A program made the position numbers and the translations under genes. A stretch of 64,000 nucleotides of DNA from Gramella sp. MT6 (GTDB lineage: Bacteria > Bacteroidota > Bacteroidia > Flavobacteriales > Flavobacteriaceae), in the NCBI RefSeq assembly GCF_019357415.1, contig NZ_CP048410.1, positions 1,178,001-1,242,000 on the forward strand. Reading direction: 5' to 3'. Below are positions 8,666 through 18,021 of the stretch, in pieces. The notes under the pieces are model-generated. The model searched no databases and was not told the origin of the DNA. It worked only from the letters and a program-made list of their open reading frames with translations. Position 1 is the first letter of the stretch, and the number at the start of each line of letters is the position of its first letter.

Positions 8666-11023
8666 TTACTCATGCAGATTTCCAAATTTTATCCCAAAGA
8701 AAAAGGTACGGGGCCTGGATGGTCCATAGATGAAATCTGAATCCCGTGTAGGGCCGGAGTCAAAGTCATCTTGATATTGGTTGAACACATTCTGGACGCC
8801 CGCACCTAGATTCATGTGAAAATTCTCTGTTATATCTATATGCTGACTAAATTTTATATTCATGTCCCAAAAAGACGGGGACTCGATCAAATCTAACATA
8901 CCGTTAGGGTTAATTACCCTTGGTATGGTCATTTTGCCTGTATAAGTTCCTGTAAGATCAACGGCAAAATTTTCAAAAGGGGAGGTGTTAACATTTATAT
9001 AGCCGTAAAAATCAGGATTTCTTACAAATTCTGAAATAATAATGTCTTGTTCAGTTTCTGAATTGGGGTTTGCTTCATATAAGATCTGATCTTCCTTATA
9101 AATTGATCTTTGGTAAGTTCCACCCAATTGGAAGGTAAGATCTGAATTTGGAGAAACCCCTATTTCAAAATTTGTTCCTGCCACATAAGCCCCGCTTCCA
9201 TTTCTAACTTCTTTCAGAATAGAACCGTTGGGAAGACTTGCCCCGGTACTTACGGTTGTAAAAGGATCCTTAAGTTCAGTAAAGAATCCTTCCAGAAGAA
9301 AATCTGTCTGTAATTTATTTTTGCTTTTTGAGTAATTAAAAGATGCAGTGTAGGCATTTGAATATTCAGTTTCCAGATCATTGGATAAGATTACGAATTG
9401 TGGTTCTCCTCCAACCGAGGAGATGTGCAGGTCTTCATTAAATGCTTGCGGAGCCCTGAAACCCCTGGCGTAACCACCTCTAAATTGTAATTCTTCAGTT
9501 ATATCATACAGTAAAGTGATCCTTGGGCTTAGAACGGTTTGGTTTATATTAGATGTCCTGGCAATATTCTCTACGGCGTAATTACCTGTAATATTAATAT
9601 TATCCAGCCTCGCACCTAATAAGGCTGTAAAGTTTTCAACTGGTTTCCATTCATATTGCGCGAATGCAGCATATGAATTCACTTCCTGGTCTATAAAACG
9701 GTTATAACCGGCTATATCATCTTCGGTATTGCTATGATTGTATTCAGCTCCTGTAGTAAGAACATCATTATTTTTAAAATTCTTGGTAAACTGAAAACCA
9801 CCTAATAATGCCAGGTCTGTTGTATTACCATAAGCGTTGGAAGCAGAGATACTATCCTGTGCAGTACGGCCTCCACCGAGTCCTCCATAATAGCTTTTTC
9901 GGTCAGTATGCTGGCCAGATATATATATGGAATAATTATTACTTCTTTCAGTATTTGAAAAGTCATAGGTAAGTCCGCCGATGAATGTATTATGGTCCAG
10001 TTGTTCAGTTATGTCGGTTAAATGCGGGGCAAGGTCCAGGCGATCACCTCCTCTTCTGTATTCTTTTAGCGCAGTAAGATCGAGGGTAAGTTTACTAAGA
10101 TCATTTGGTTTCAGAAATGCTTTTGCTCCTAGAGTATTATTGGTAAGTTCAGTGATCTCGGTAAAACCGTCTCCATTGGCGTCGTATGCGGAACGATCTC
10201 GATTCATTCCGTATATGGTGACTCCGCTATTCAAGTCTTCAGCCACAACAGATCCAGCGAAATTTAAAGTTCTGTCTGGGATCTCACCATCTATTAAAGA
10301 AATATTCGATGCGATATTCCAAGTATTTAATACCGGTTCCTTGGTGATGATATTCACGGTACCAGCAATCGCGTTGGAACCGAATAATGCAGATCCTCCA
10401 CTCCTAACGACCTCTACACGGTCTAGAATAGAGGTAGGGATCTGTTCTAAACCATAAACACTGTTCAGCGCGCTAAATACAGACCGGCTATTTATGAGGA
10501 TCTGGGTATAGCTTCCATCAAGGCCATTAAGCCTAACCTGGGTGAAACCGCAGTTCTGGCAATTGGTTTCTACTCTTACTCCCGGCTGAAAATTCAAAGT
10601 TTCAGCGACCGATGAAGATTGGGTGGCATTGAATAATTTTGAATTCAACACGTTAACAATCACCGGTGACTGCTTGAGATCTATTCTGTTTCTGGTTGCA
10701 CTTATAACAACCTGGTCCAGTCCCAATGCGTCCTCGTCTAATTTGATATTTAATTCTTTATCTAAATATTCTTCACGCACTATACTTATGGTTTTGGTTT
10801 TGAAACCGATCGCCTGGACAATGAGTTCTGCTTTTTCTTCCTTTAGCCGAATGCTAAATCTTCCTTTAGCATCAGCACTCGTTCCCTGGTTAGTTCCTGA
10901 AATTGTTACGTTCGCAAATGGAACAGGCTGACCTTTGTGAGAAACCAAACCGGAAATTTCACTTTGCTGCGCCATAGCAACTGTGCTTAATATGCTGAGT
11001 AATATTCCTGCTAATATCTTCAC
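8666..11023 (-). CDS. TonB-dependent outer-membrane receptor, probable metal or metal-chelate uptake
   Basis: A 785-residue protein: signal peptide, a carboxypeptidase-regulatory-like domain (about 20-105; GLVSHKGQPVPFANVTI), a plug domain (about 115-230) with GLDGSYTQILINSRSV, and a beta-barrel ending in FFFGIKFGNLHE. It moves a ligand across the outer membrane using TonB energy. The substrate is inferred from context only: a thioredoxin-like gene lies downstream, and a DtxR/MntR-type regulator and ZIP transporter are divergent, so iron, manganese or zinc is plausible. A DtxR-like palindrome lies 34 bp upstream of the start. Confidence 0.87.
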   Translation of the reverse strand: MKILAGILLSILSTVAMAQQSEISGLVSHKGQPVPFANVTISGTNQGTSADAKGRFSIRLKEEKAELIVQAIGFKTKTISIVREEYLDKELNIKLDEDALGLDQVVISATRNRIDLKQSPVIVNVLNSKLFNATQSSSVAETLNFQPGVRVETNCQNCGFTQVRLNGLDGSYTQILINSRSVFSALNSVYGLEQIPTSILDRVEVVRSGGSALFGSNAIAGTVNIITKEPVLNTWNIASNISLIDGEIPDRTLNFAGSVVAEDLNSGVTIYGMNRDRSAYDANGDGFTEITELTNNTLGAKAFLKPNDLSKLTLDLTALKEYRRGGDRLDLAPHLTDITEQLDHNTFIGGLTYDFSNTERSNNYSIYISGQHTDRKSYYGGLGGGRTAQDSISASNAYGNTTDLALLGGFQFTKNFKNNDVLTTGAEYNHSNTEDDIAGYNRFIDQEVNSYAAFAQYEWKPVENFTALLGARLDNINITGNYAVENIARTSNINQTVLSPRITLLYDITEELQFRGGYARGFRAPQAFNEDLHISSVGGEPQFVILSNDLETEYSNAYTASFNYSKSKNKLQTDFLLEGFFTELKDPFTTVSTGASLPNGSILKEVRNGSGAYVAGTNFEIGVSPNSDLTFQLGGTYQRSIYKEDQILYEANPNSETEQDIIISEFVRNPDFYGYINVNTSPFENFAVDLTGTYTGKMTIPRVINPNGMLDLIESPSFWDMNIKFSQHIDITENFHMNLGAGVQNVFNQYQDDFDSGPTRDSDFIYGPSRPRTFFFGIKFGNLHE

Positions 11024-11056
11024 TTAGTGTGTTTTTATGCAAAACTATAAAATATA

Positions 11057-11072
11057 TTTAGGCTTATCTAAA
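11057..11072. promoter_or_regulatory. Candidate DtxR/MntR-type operator
   Basis: TTTAGGCTTATCTAAA is an inverted repeat (TTTAG, 6 nt, CTAAA). Its core matches the classic DtxR/IdeR box TTAGGNTAGNCTAA well at both ends. It lies between the divergent TonB-receptor and regulator genes, just upstream of the regulator's promoter. Assigning it to the adjacent regulator is inference. Confidence 0.55.
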
Positions 11073-11075
11073 AAA

Positions 11076-11106
11076 TTGATTAATTAAATTAAAAAATGTA
11101 TTTTTG
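11076..11106 (+). promoter_or_regulatory. Promoter of the DtxR-type regulator operon
   Basis: TTG at 11076-11078 and a perfect TANNTTTG box (TATTTTTG, 11099-11106) are 20 nt apart. Transcription would start about 10 nt before the regulator's ATG at 11126. The candidate operator abuts the -33 element. Confidence 0.6.
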
Positions 11107-11125
11107 GGCAATTAAAATTTAATTC

Positions 11126-11782
11126 ATGTTCAGCTTATCTGAAGAAAATTATCTCAAAGCGATTTTCCATTTGGAAACGGCCTATAAAAGTGGAGTTAGT
11201 ACAAATGCCCTGGCAGAAGAAATGCAAACCAAGGCTTCCTCTGTGACCGATATGATCAAACGGCTATCAGACAAGGATCTGGTAAACTATAAGAAGTATC
11301 AAGGTGTTAAACTAAGCGAGGCGGGAAAAAATGCTGCGATCGAAGTGATAAGGAAACACCGACTTTGGGAGGTTTTTCTTGTAGATAAACTGGGTTTTAG
11401 CTGGGATGAGGTTCATGAAGTTGCGGAACAACTTGAACATATAAAGTCTGAAAAGCTTACCAATGAACTGGATAAATTTCTGGAATATCCAAAAAGAGAT
11501 CCTCATGGAGATCCAATTCCAGATGCCCAGGGAAATTTTGCCGTAGCAAATCGTGCCCTTTTATCTGATCTTAAAAAGGGAGAGATCGGGATTTGTGTTG
11601 GCGTGAAAGATTCTTCAGCGGAGTTTCTGCAATATCTGGACAAACATAATATCTCGCTTGGTAAAGAGATCCAGGTCCAGGAAAAAGAAGAATTTGATCA
11701 GTCCATGCTTATCAGGATGGATGGAAATGAATTAAGGATATCTAACCAGATATCTGCAAACCTGTTTATAAAAACGACATAG
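11126..11782 (+). CDS. DtxR/MntR-family metal-dependent transcriptional regulator
   Basis: A 218-residue protein with an N-terminal winged HTH (about 1-65; LAEEMQTKASSVTDMIKRLSDKDLV), a dimerisation and metal-binding domain (VIRKHRLWEVFLVDKLGFSWDEVHEVAEQLEH) and a C-terminal FeoA/SH3-like domain. The family represses metal uptake when loaded with Mn(II) or Fe(II). It is 1 nt from the ZIP transporter gene, with which it is surely co-transcribed, and probably controls the divergent TonB receptor. Whether Fe or Mn is sensed cannot be decided from the residues alone. Confidence 0.88.
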   Translation: MFSLSEENYLKAIFHLETAYKSGVSTNALAEEMQTKASSVTDMIKRLSDKDLVNYKKYQGVKLSEAGKNAAIEVIRKHRLWEVFLVDKLGFSWDEVHEVAEQLEHIKSEKLTNELDKFLEYPKRDPHGDPIPDAQGNFAVANRALLSDLKKGEIGICVGVKDSSAEFLQYLDKHNISLGKEIQVQEKEEFDQSMLIRMDGNELRISNQISANLFIKTT

Positions 11783-11783
11783 A

Positions 11784-12605
11784 ATGGATATTGTAATTAA
11801 CTATTTTGAATCACTTGATCCAGTATATGCTGCATTTCTGGCCACATTATTTACCTGGGGACTTACTGCTCTAGGCGCATCACTTGTATTTCTTTTTAGA
11901 GGTATGAACCGTGCCTTTTTTGACGGGATGCTAGGGTTTACCGGTGGGGTAATGGTGGCAGCGAGTTTTTGGAGTCTACTGGCTCCCGGGATAGAGATGA
12001 GTCCCGGAGAAGGTTTTGAAAAGGTTGTTCCTGCACTGGTAGGTTTTGGTCTTGGTGCCTTGTTCATTTTTAGTTTGGATAAGATCCTACCTCATTTGCA
12101 CGTGAATTTCAAAATGAGTGAATCTGAAGGTATAAAAACTCCCTGGCATAAATCGGTATTATTAACTTTAGCGATCACATTGCACAATATTCCCGAAGGG
12201 CTTGCTGTAGGAGTTCTTTTTGGTGGTGTAGCCGCGGGCTTTGAAGGTGCCAGTATCGGCGGAGCCGTAGCACTCGCCATAGGAATAGGGCTTCAAAACT
12301 TCCCGGAAGGATTTGCCGTGGCCATGCCATTGCGAAGACAGGGGTTAAGCAGGTGGAAAAGTTTTAATTATGGTCAGCTCTCTGCAATTGTAGAGCCTAT
12401 AGCAGCAGTTTTGGGAGCCTGGGCAGTACTTACTTTTCAACCTATTCTGCCGTATGCCTTATGTTTCGCTGCAGGAGCTATGATATTCGTAGTGGTAGAA
12501 GAAGTGGTGCCAGAAGCCCAGCAGGGTAATTTTACCGATATCTCTACTATGGGATTTATTGGTGGATTCATGGTGATGATGACCCTTGATGTAGGACTTG
12601 GTTAA
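11784..12605 (+). CDS. ZIP-family divalent metal transporter
   Basis: A 273-residue inner-membrane protein with about eight transmembrane helices and the two ZIP signature helices HNIPEGLAVGVLFG and LQNFPEGFAVAMPL, whose His/Asn/Glu residues form the metal path. The family imports Zn(II), Fe(II) or Mn(II). It starts 1 nt after the DtxR-type regulator stop, so the metal it moves is probably the one that the regulator senses. Confidence 0.88.
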   Translation: MDIVINYFESLDPVYAAFLATLFTWGLTALGASLVFLFRGMNRAFFDGMLGFTGGVMVAASFWSLLAPGIEMSPGEGFEKVVPALVGFGLGALFIFSLDKILPHLHVNFKMSESEGIKTPWHKSVLLTLAITLHNIPEGLAVGVLFGGVAAGFEGASIGGAVALAIGIGLQNFPEGFAVAMPLRRQGLSRWKSFNYGQLSAIVEPIAAVLGAWAVLTFQPILPYALCFAAGAMIFVVVEEVVPEAQQGNFTDISTMGFIGGFMVMMTLDVGLG

Positions 12606-12647
12606 AATAACTTGCAACATTCCCCAGATTAAATCGTCATTAGATAA

Positions 12648-13109
12648 ATGACAATTTTGAAAATAAGCATATTCTTTCTCGCTTTATTCCATTCAGTATT
12701 TTTGGGGAGCCAGGATCCTGTACCGCAAAAATATGATGTTCAGCAGGCAACACTTTGCCAGGGAGATGATATGCATCTGGGTGATAGAGAGATTAGATTT
12801 AAAAAGATAGTTTCCGATTCCAGATGTCCTAAGAATGTTTCCTGTATCTGGGCAGGAGAAGTAAAGGTTTTGGTGGAATTTTTTGAAGATGGAAAATTAA
12901 AAGGTGAAAAGGTCATCACCGGGACAAATATCGCTTTTGGAAACAATGATATCGTTTCTTCAGCGGATATTTCACTCGCTGAATTCTTTAAAAATTCAGA
13001 TTTTAATATTAAGAAAGTTGTAGTGACTCCTTATCCTGAAGCGGGTCATAAGATCACTCAGGAAGAATATAGTGTAGAGCTTTTAGTTTCTAATGCCGTA
13101 AGTAATTAA
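12648..13109 (+). CDS. Secreted hypothetical protein with a conserved C...CIWAGE motif
   Basis: A 153-residue protein with a signal peptide (MTILKISIFFLALFHSVFLG) and the segment DSRCPKNVSCIWAGEVKV. I recognise a C-x5-C-x-W-x-G-E pattern that recurs in small secreted Bacteroidota proteins of unknown function; a disulfide is likely. It follows the ZIP gene by 42 nt and converges without a gap on the Feo partner gene. A role in metal handling is only suggested by location. Confidence 0.7.
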   Translation: MTILKISIFFLALFHSVFLGSQDPVPQKYDVQQATLCQGDDMHLGDREIRFKKIVSDSRCPKNVSCIWAGEVKVLVEFFEDGKLKGEKVITGTNIAFGNNDIVSSADISLAEFFKNSDFNIKKVVVTPYPEAGHKITQEEYSVELLVSNAVSN

Positions 13110-13259
13110 TTAATCACCGCAACCGCAATCTGATACACCACAAGAGCCAGATTTCTTTTTTCCGCCCAGGAACGCAGGTTTCCAAACGAATTTGGTGATG
13201 ATGTAACCAAGTGCATACAAAAAGGTTATAAATACCAGTATTTCCTGTAAGATTTCCAT
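13110..13259 (-). CDS. FeoB-associated Cys-rich membrane protein
   Basis: A 49-residue protein from the Met at 13257-13259, giving one membrane helix (ILVFITFLYALGYIITKFVW) and a cysteine-rich tail (SGSCGVSDCGCGD). The open frame runs further upstream into feoB, but the extension is an antisense-like run and the short form matches the known small FeoB-associated proteins of Bacteroidota. It lies 32 nt after feoB and probably helps deliver or sense ferrous iron. Its stop abuts that of the convergent gene. Confidence 0.83.
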   Translation of the reverse strand: MEILQEILVFITFLYALGYIITKFVWKPAFLGGKKKSGSCGVSDCGCGD

Positions 13260-13291
13260 ATTCTTTAAGTCGTTTTCAATTCTATTCCTTA

Positions 13292-15394
13292 CTATTTCAG
13301 CAATTGAAATGCTATAAGGGCCACTACATATGCGAAGCCACTCATTATGATCAATTGTAATAAAGGCCATTTCCACGTGTTGGTTTCTCGTTTCACAATA
13401 GCCAGGGTACTCATACATTGCATGGCAAATGCATAGAACAATAAGAGACTGACTCCACTGGCGAATGTGAATAATGGCCCACCCAATACCGGATTGGTTT
13501 CTGCAGCCATCCTGTTCTTTATTGTTTCTTCCTCATCACTACCAACACTATAAATGGTTGCCAGAGTTCCAACAAAAACCTCTCTGGCAGCAAATGAGCT
13601 AATAATAGCAATTCCTATCTTCCAGTCGTAACCAAGTGGAGCAACGGCAGGCTCGATACCTCTGCCCATAATACCGATATAGGAATTCTTTAATTTAAAA
13701 GATGCGATCTCTTCATCAAGTTCATCCTGCGGAATGCTGTTTTCGGTACTATAATTTGAAGTAACTATTTCTTCGGCATTTTCAAAATTATCTCCCGGAC
13801 CATAACTGGCCAGAACCCATAATATAACTGAAATAGCTAAAATGATCTTTCCAGCACCAAAGACAAAAGATTTCGTTTTTTCTACCACATTGATCGCGAC
13901 ATTCTTGATCATAGGTAGTTTATAATTCGGCATCTCTATCACGAAATAGCTCTTGGTATTTGTTTTCATGATCTTATTAAGGATCCAGGCTGAAAATATT
14001 GCCATTCCAAATCCTAAAAGGTATAGGATCATTAAGGTGATTCCCTGTAAATTAAGTCCAATGAAAGTTTTATCGGGAATTACCAGCGCGATAATTATTA
14101 AATAAACAGGTAATCTTGCTGAACATGTGGTAAAAGGCACTACAAGAATAGTGATAAGTCTTTCCTTCCAGTTCTCGATATTTCTCGTTGCCATTACTGC
14201 GGGTATTGCACAGGCGGTTCCAGAAACCAATGGAACTACACTTTTCCCGCTTAAGCCAAAACGCCTCATAATACGGTCCATTAGGAAAACAACCCGGCTC
14301 ATGTAACCAGATTCTTCCAGGATAGATATAAAAAGGAACAGGAAAGCGATCTGAGGAATGAATATTACAATTCCGCCTAATCCCGGCACGATCCCTTCAG
14401 ATATTAGATTTGTAAATGAACCGGATGGTAAAGTGTCCTTTGTCCATTCACTTAAAGAGGCAAAGGCAGCATCGATCATATCCATAGGATAACTAGACCA
14501 GCTGTAGATCGCCTGGAATATCAATAATAATATTCCGAAGAAGATGAAATAACCCCAAACTTTGTGGGTGAGTATCCTGTCTAATCTTGACCTTAGATCT
14601 GTAGCCGCATTCTTATCAACTTTCATGGTTTCCCTTAGGACCCCATTAATAAATTGATACCTCAAAATGGTTTCTTTCTGCTGAAGTCTTTTTAGGTCAC
14701 TCACAGACTTAGTGCTGAAATCTGAATTCTTCTTTAGCTCACCACGATTGATGTTTCCGAAATTCACATCCTGGGTGATCACCAGCCATAATTTGTATAA
14801 AGACTGATTAGGAAATGCTTTCCTCAGATTCCCAAAATACTCCGGATCTATAATTGAAGCATTTACACAAGGTTCGATTGGAATATGCCTGTAATTGATG
14901 ATAAGTTCCTTTAGGTAATCAATTCCCATTCTTTTTCGGGCACTTACCAAGGCAATTTTTGTCTTTAGCCGTTCCTCCAGAAGCTCTACATCCAGGCTTA
15001 TCCCTTTTCTGTCCATTCTGTCGGCCATATTAATGGCAAGAATGGTTGGGATGCCAAGGTCTTTTATTTGAGTAAATAAAAGGAGGTTTCTTTTTAAGTT
15101 TTCTACATCACTTACTACTACTGCAACATCTGGAAAGTCCTTGTCGTTCTTGTTCAGTAATAGTTCAATTACCACATTTTCGTCGAAAGAAGAGGCGTTA
15201 AGGCTATAGGTTCCAGGAAGGTCAAGAATATGGGCTTTAAGACCACGCGGAAGTTTACAGATTCCTTCCTTTTTTTCAACCGTGATACCCGGGTAATTAC
15301 CAACCTTTTGGTTAAGGCCTGTTAACTGATTAAATACAGAAGTCTTGCCGGTGTTGGGATTACCAATTAAAGCAACATTAATTTGCTTACCCAT
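13292..15394 (-). CDS. feoB: Ferrous iron transporter FeoB
   Basis: A 700-residue protein with an N-terminal GTPase domain (G1 GNPNTGKTS at about 11-19, a switch Thr in NYPGITVEKK, G3 DLPGT, G4 as INMADRMD, which departs from NKxD at its first residues) and a polytopic membrane domain with two Gate motifs (VPLVSGTACAIPAVMATR and the later AAREVFVGTLATIYS). FeoB imports Fe(II) across the inner membrane. It follows feoA by 1 nt and is followed by the Cys-rich partner, giving an intact feoA-feoB-partner operon. Confidence 0.95.
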   Translation of the reverse strand: MGKQINVALIGNPNTGKTSVFNQLTGLNQKVGNYPGITVEKKEGICKLPRGLKAHILDLPGTYSLNASSFDENVVIELLLNKNDKDFPDVAVVVSDVENLKRNLLLFTQIKDLGIPTILAINMADRMDRKGISLDVELLEERLKTKIALVSARKRMGIDYLKELIINYRHIPIEPCVNASIIDPEYFGNLRKAFPNQSLYKLWLVITQDVNFGNINRGELKKNSDFSTKSVSDLKRLQQKETILRYQFINGVLRETMKVDKNAATDLRSRLDRILTHKVWGYFIFFGILLLIFQAIYSWSSYPMDMIDAAFASLSEWTKDTLPSGSFTNLISEGIVPGLGGIVIFIPQIAFLFLFISILEESGYMSRVVFLMDRIMRRFGLSGKSVVPLVSGTACAIPAVMATRNIENWKERLITILVVPFTTCSARLPVYLIIIALVIPDKTFIGLNLQGITLMILYLLGFGMAIFSAWILNKIMKTNTKSYFVIEMPNYKLPMIKNVAINVVEKTKSFVFGAGKIILAISVILWVLASYGPGDNFENAEEIVTSNYSTENSIPQDELDEEIASFKLKNSYIGIMGRGIEPAVAPLGYDWKIGIAIISSFAAREVFVGTLATIYSVGSDEEETIKNRMAAETNPVLGGPLFTFASGVSLLLFYAFAMQCMSTLAIVKRETNTWKWPLLQLIIMSGFAYVVALIAFQLLK

Positions 15395-15395
15395 A

Positions 15396-15626
15396 TTAGC
15401 CTATTAATTCAATTTCTATTAGTAAAGCGGTTTCTTTTCTTATGGCCAGATGACTTCCATTTATATTGAGATACATTGGATCATGGAATGGCGCAGTTTG
15501 AACCAGTTCTACCTCGTTACCGGGAAGGCAACCCATTTCAAGAAGCTTAAGAGGTACCATATCTGCCGAGAATTCTTTGATGATCCCCCGCTGACCTCGT
15601 TTTAAATTAGCAACCGTCACCTTCAC
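15396..15626 (-). CDS. feoA: Ferrous iron transport protein FeoA
   Basis: A 76-residue SH3-like protein (LKRGQRGIIKEF, LLEMGCLPGNEVELVQ, LAIRKETALLIEIE) matching FeoA in length and layout. It binds the FeoB cytosolic region and supports iron import. It is the first gene of the feoA-feoB-partner operon, 1 nt before feoB. Confidence 0.92.
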   Translation of the reverse strand: MKVTVANLKRGQRGIIKEFSADMVPLKLLEMGCLPGNEVELVQTAPFHDPMYLNINGSHLAIRKETALLIEIELIG

Positions 15627-15701
15627 TTTTTATTTAGATTGATTTTAAACAAGGCAAAAGTAATGGAATTTAGACCAATACAAAAGTTAAAGGCTAAATT
15701 A

Positions 15702-16373
15702 TTAGTGATACTCTGCTTTCAGCACTTTTAGGTCGTGCATAAGAGTCTCTATAGCCTCAGGATCGGTGCCATCATAAAAACCTCGAATTTGCCTGTCTTT
15801 ATCTACCAGGACAAAGTTTTCTGTGTGGATCATATCATATTTTCCGCCATCACCGGTAGATTTTGTAGCGAGATAAGATTTGCGGGCAAGGTCATAGATC
15901 TGTTTTTTATCACCGGTAACCAGATTCCATTTTTCATCTATGACTCCTTTCTCTTCTGCATATTTCTTCAAAACAGGAACACTATCAGTAACTGGAAAGA
16001 CAGTATGTGATAACAAATATACCTCATCATCATTTTTGATCTTTTCCTGGATATTGATCATATGATCTGTCATAATTGGACAAATTGTAAGGCAGGTGGT
16101 AAAGAAAAAGTCGGCTATATAGATCTTATCCTTATAATCTTCCTGGGTGACAGTATCTCCATTTTGATTTACCAGTTCGAAATCGGCGATTTTATGATAT
16201 TTTCTAACGTATTGTTTGGTGGAGTCTACCAGTTCAGCATTTACCATGTCTGGCTGGTAAACGGGAAGGCGTTCTTCGGGTTTCAGTAATGTATAAATGC
16301 AGAAAATTATAATTACTGAGATTATAAAGAAAACTATGGCAAAGGTTTTGTATCTAGCAAAAAACTTGAGCAT
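15702..16373 (-). CDS. SCO1/SenC-family copper chaperone-like protein
   Basis: A 223-residue protein from the ATG at 16371-16373, chosen because it begins the membrane anchor (MLKFFARYKTFAIVFFIISVIII); a start 26 codons upstream is also open. The thioredoxin-fold domain carries the SCO copper motif C-x3-C-P (CLTICPIMTDHM) and a distal histidine in YLLSHTVFPV. SCO proteins deliver copper to cytochrome c oxidase or act as thiol reductases. It is divergent from rseP and next to the iron genes. Confidence 0.85.
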   Translation of the reverse strand: MLKFFARYKTFAIVFFIISVIIIFCIYTLLKPEERLPVYQPDMVNAELVDSTKQYVRKYHKIADFELVNQNGDTVTQEDYKDKIYIADFFFTTCLTICPIMTDHMINIQEKIKNDDEVYLLSHTVFPVTDSVPVLKKYAEEKGVIDEKWNLVTGDKKQIYDLARKSYLATKSTGDGGKYDMIHTENFVLVDKDRQIRGFYDGTDPEAIETLMHDLKVLKAEYH

Positions 16374-16470
16374 AAGTTTAAATTTCTGCAAAGTTATAGC
16401 CTGGCGATCAAATAGTCGAATTCTGTTGATGAAATTTTCAGAAGAGGACAAATCACTTGAAACATAAACT

Positions 16471-16500
16471 TTTGTAGGAGCTTATAAAAACTTACTTTTG
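16471..16500 (+). promoter_or_regulatory. Promoter of rseP
   Basis: TTTG at 16471-16474 and TACTTTTG at 16493-16500 are 18 nt apart, a perfect match to both Bacteroidota promoter boxes. The start codon is 26 bp downstream. Confidence 0.7.
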
Positions 16501-16526
16501 TGCGATTTTAAATTTGAAGTTACCTG

Positions 16527-17843
16527 ATGGATCCATTTTTAGTAAAAGCCATACAATTAATACTTAGCCTGTCCCTTTTGATCGTTCTGCATGAACTTGG
16601 TCACTTTGTTCCGGCAAAACTTTTTAAAACCAGGGTTGAGAAATTCTTCCTGTTCTTCGATGTAAAATTTGCCCTTTTCAAAAAGAAAATTGGTGATACC
16701 GTTTACGGGATAGGATGGTTGCCTTTAGGTGGTTATGTGAAGATCTCCGGAATGATCGATGAGAGCATGGACAAGGAGCAGATGGCTCTTCCGCCTAAAG
16801 AATGGGAATTCAGGAGTAAACCGGCCTGGCAAAGACTTATCATTATGCTTGGCGGGGTCACGGTGAACCTTGTATTAGGTTTTCTTATCTATATGATGAT
16901 CATGTATGTATGGGGAACTGCTTATGTAGGGCCAGATGATATGCCTGAAGGTTTTGCTGTAGTAGATTCTTTTGAGGAATATGGTTTTGAAGATGGAGAC
17001 AGGATCCTTGAAGTGAATGGGAAAGATTTTGAAAACAGCCTCGATATTAATAAACATCTTTTTATGAGAGATGTTGAAAATATCACGGTACTGCATCAGG
17101 ATGGGACAGAGGAAACCATAAGTGTTCCAGATGAGATTGGTGCAAAAATGTTCGAACAGGGAATAATGCAACCGTTCGTGCCGATAATGGCTCCTGTGCT
17201 GGATTCTGTACAACCAGGACTTGCAGCTGAAAAAGCAGGTCTTAAAAAAGGTGATAAACTTATCTCTTTAAATGATATTGAAATTGGATACTACCACGAA
17301 TTGGCTCCTGTTTCTATGGAGAATAAAGGGAAGGAAGTGAGCCTGGTTTATGAAAGGGATGGAAAGATTGAAAGTACTTCTATAACTCCTAATGAAGAGG
17401 GAAGACTAGGTTTTGTAAAGAATTACGATTTCGATATCCAGCGTAAAAGCTATGGCTTTTTACAAAGTATTAATAAAGGTTTCGATTATGGGTACTGGAC
17501 CCTTCGCGATTATGTATATCAATTTAAATATGTATTCACCAAGAAAGGAGCTTCTCAATTAGGAGGTTTTGGAGCTATTGGAGGTTTATTCCCTGATACC
17601 TGGAACTGGGCTGGATTCTGGCATACCACAGCTTTATTATCAATTATCCTGGCATTTATGAATATCCTGCCGATCCCGGCCTTGGATGGTGGGCATGTGA
17701 TGTTCCTGTTGTATGAAATGGTAACCGGGAGAAAACCAAACGACAAGTTCATGGAAGTAGCGCAAATGGTTGGGTTCTTCTTATTGATCGCCCTGGTCCT
17801 TTACGCGAATGGAAATGATATATATCGCTGGTTGTTCGAATAA
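16527..17843 (+). CDS. rseP: RIP metalloprotease RseP (site-2 protease)
   Basis: A 438-residue M50 inner-membrane protease. The first helix carries the zinc motif HELGH (His22, Glu23, His26), tandem PDZ-like regions lie between about residues 130 and 300, and the last helices contain the third zinc ligand motif ALDGGHV. It cleaves membrane-embedded anti-sigma factors and signal-peptide remnants. It has its own promoter and a strong terminator, so it is transcribed alone. Confidence 0.93.
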   Translation: MDPFLVKAIQLILSLSLLIVLHELGHFVPAKLFKTRVEKFFLFFDVKFALFKKKIGDTVYGIGWLPLGGYVKISGMIDESMDKEQMALPPKEWEFRSKPAWQRLIIMLGGVTVNLVLGFLIYMMIMYVWGTAYVGPDDMPEGFAVVDSFEEYGFEDGDRILEVNGKDFENSLDINKHLFMRDVENITVLHQDGTEETISVPDEIGAKMFEQGIMQPFVPIMAPVLDSVQPGLAAEKAGLKKGDKLISLNDIEIGYYHELAPVSMENKGKEVSLVYERDGKIESTSITPNEEGRLGFVKNYDFDIQRKSYGFLQSINKGFDYGYWTLRDYVYQFKYVFTKKGASQLGGFGAIGGLFPDTWNWAGFWHTTALLSIILAFMNILPIPALDGGHVMFLLYEMVTGRKPNDKFMEVAQMVGFFLLIALVLYANGNDIYRWLFE

Positions 17844-17865
17844 CCAGATCATAAAATTATAAAAT

Positions 17866-17899
17866 AAAAAAGGCAGTGCGTTGGCACTGCCTTTTTTTG
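17866..17899 (+). terminator. rseP terminator
   Basis: AGGCAGTGC and GCACTGCCT form a perfect 9-bp stem with a GTTG loop, followed by a run of seven or more T, 28 bp after the stop. Confidence 0.85.
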
Positions 17900-18021
17900 T
17901 TTTTACTTTTTCTAATGAAGAAATTTAAAATAATAATAATTTGCTCATGCTACCTAAAATATTGACATTCTGAGGGATTCAAAAATCTCAGAAAATTCTT
18001 CAAAAAAAATCGAAAAAATCT

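Noticed and set aside
9981..10457. A 158-codon + strand frame inside the TonB receptor
   Set aside because: It lies entirely antisense to a well-supported barrel gene, with low-complexity Ser/Arg-rich sequence and no motif.
15633..15649. A DtxR-like inverted repeat (TTTAG...TTTAAA) upstream of feoA
   Set aside because: The second half-site is degenerate and the spacer is one base longer than in the 11057 palindrome, so the match is too weak in this AT-rich region.
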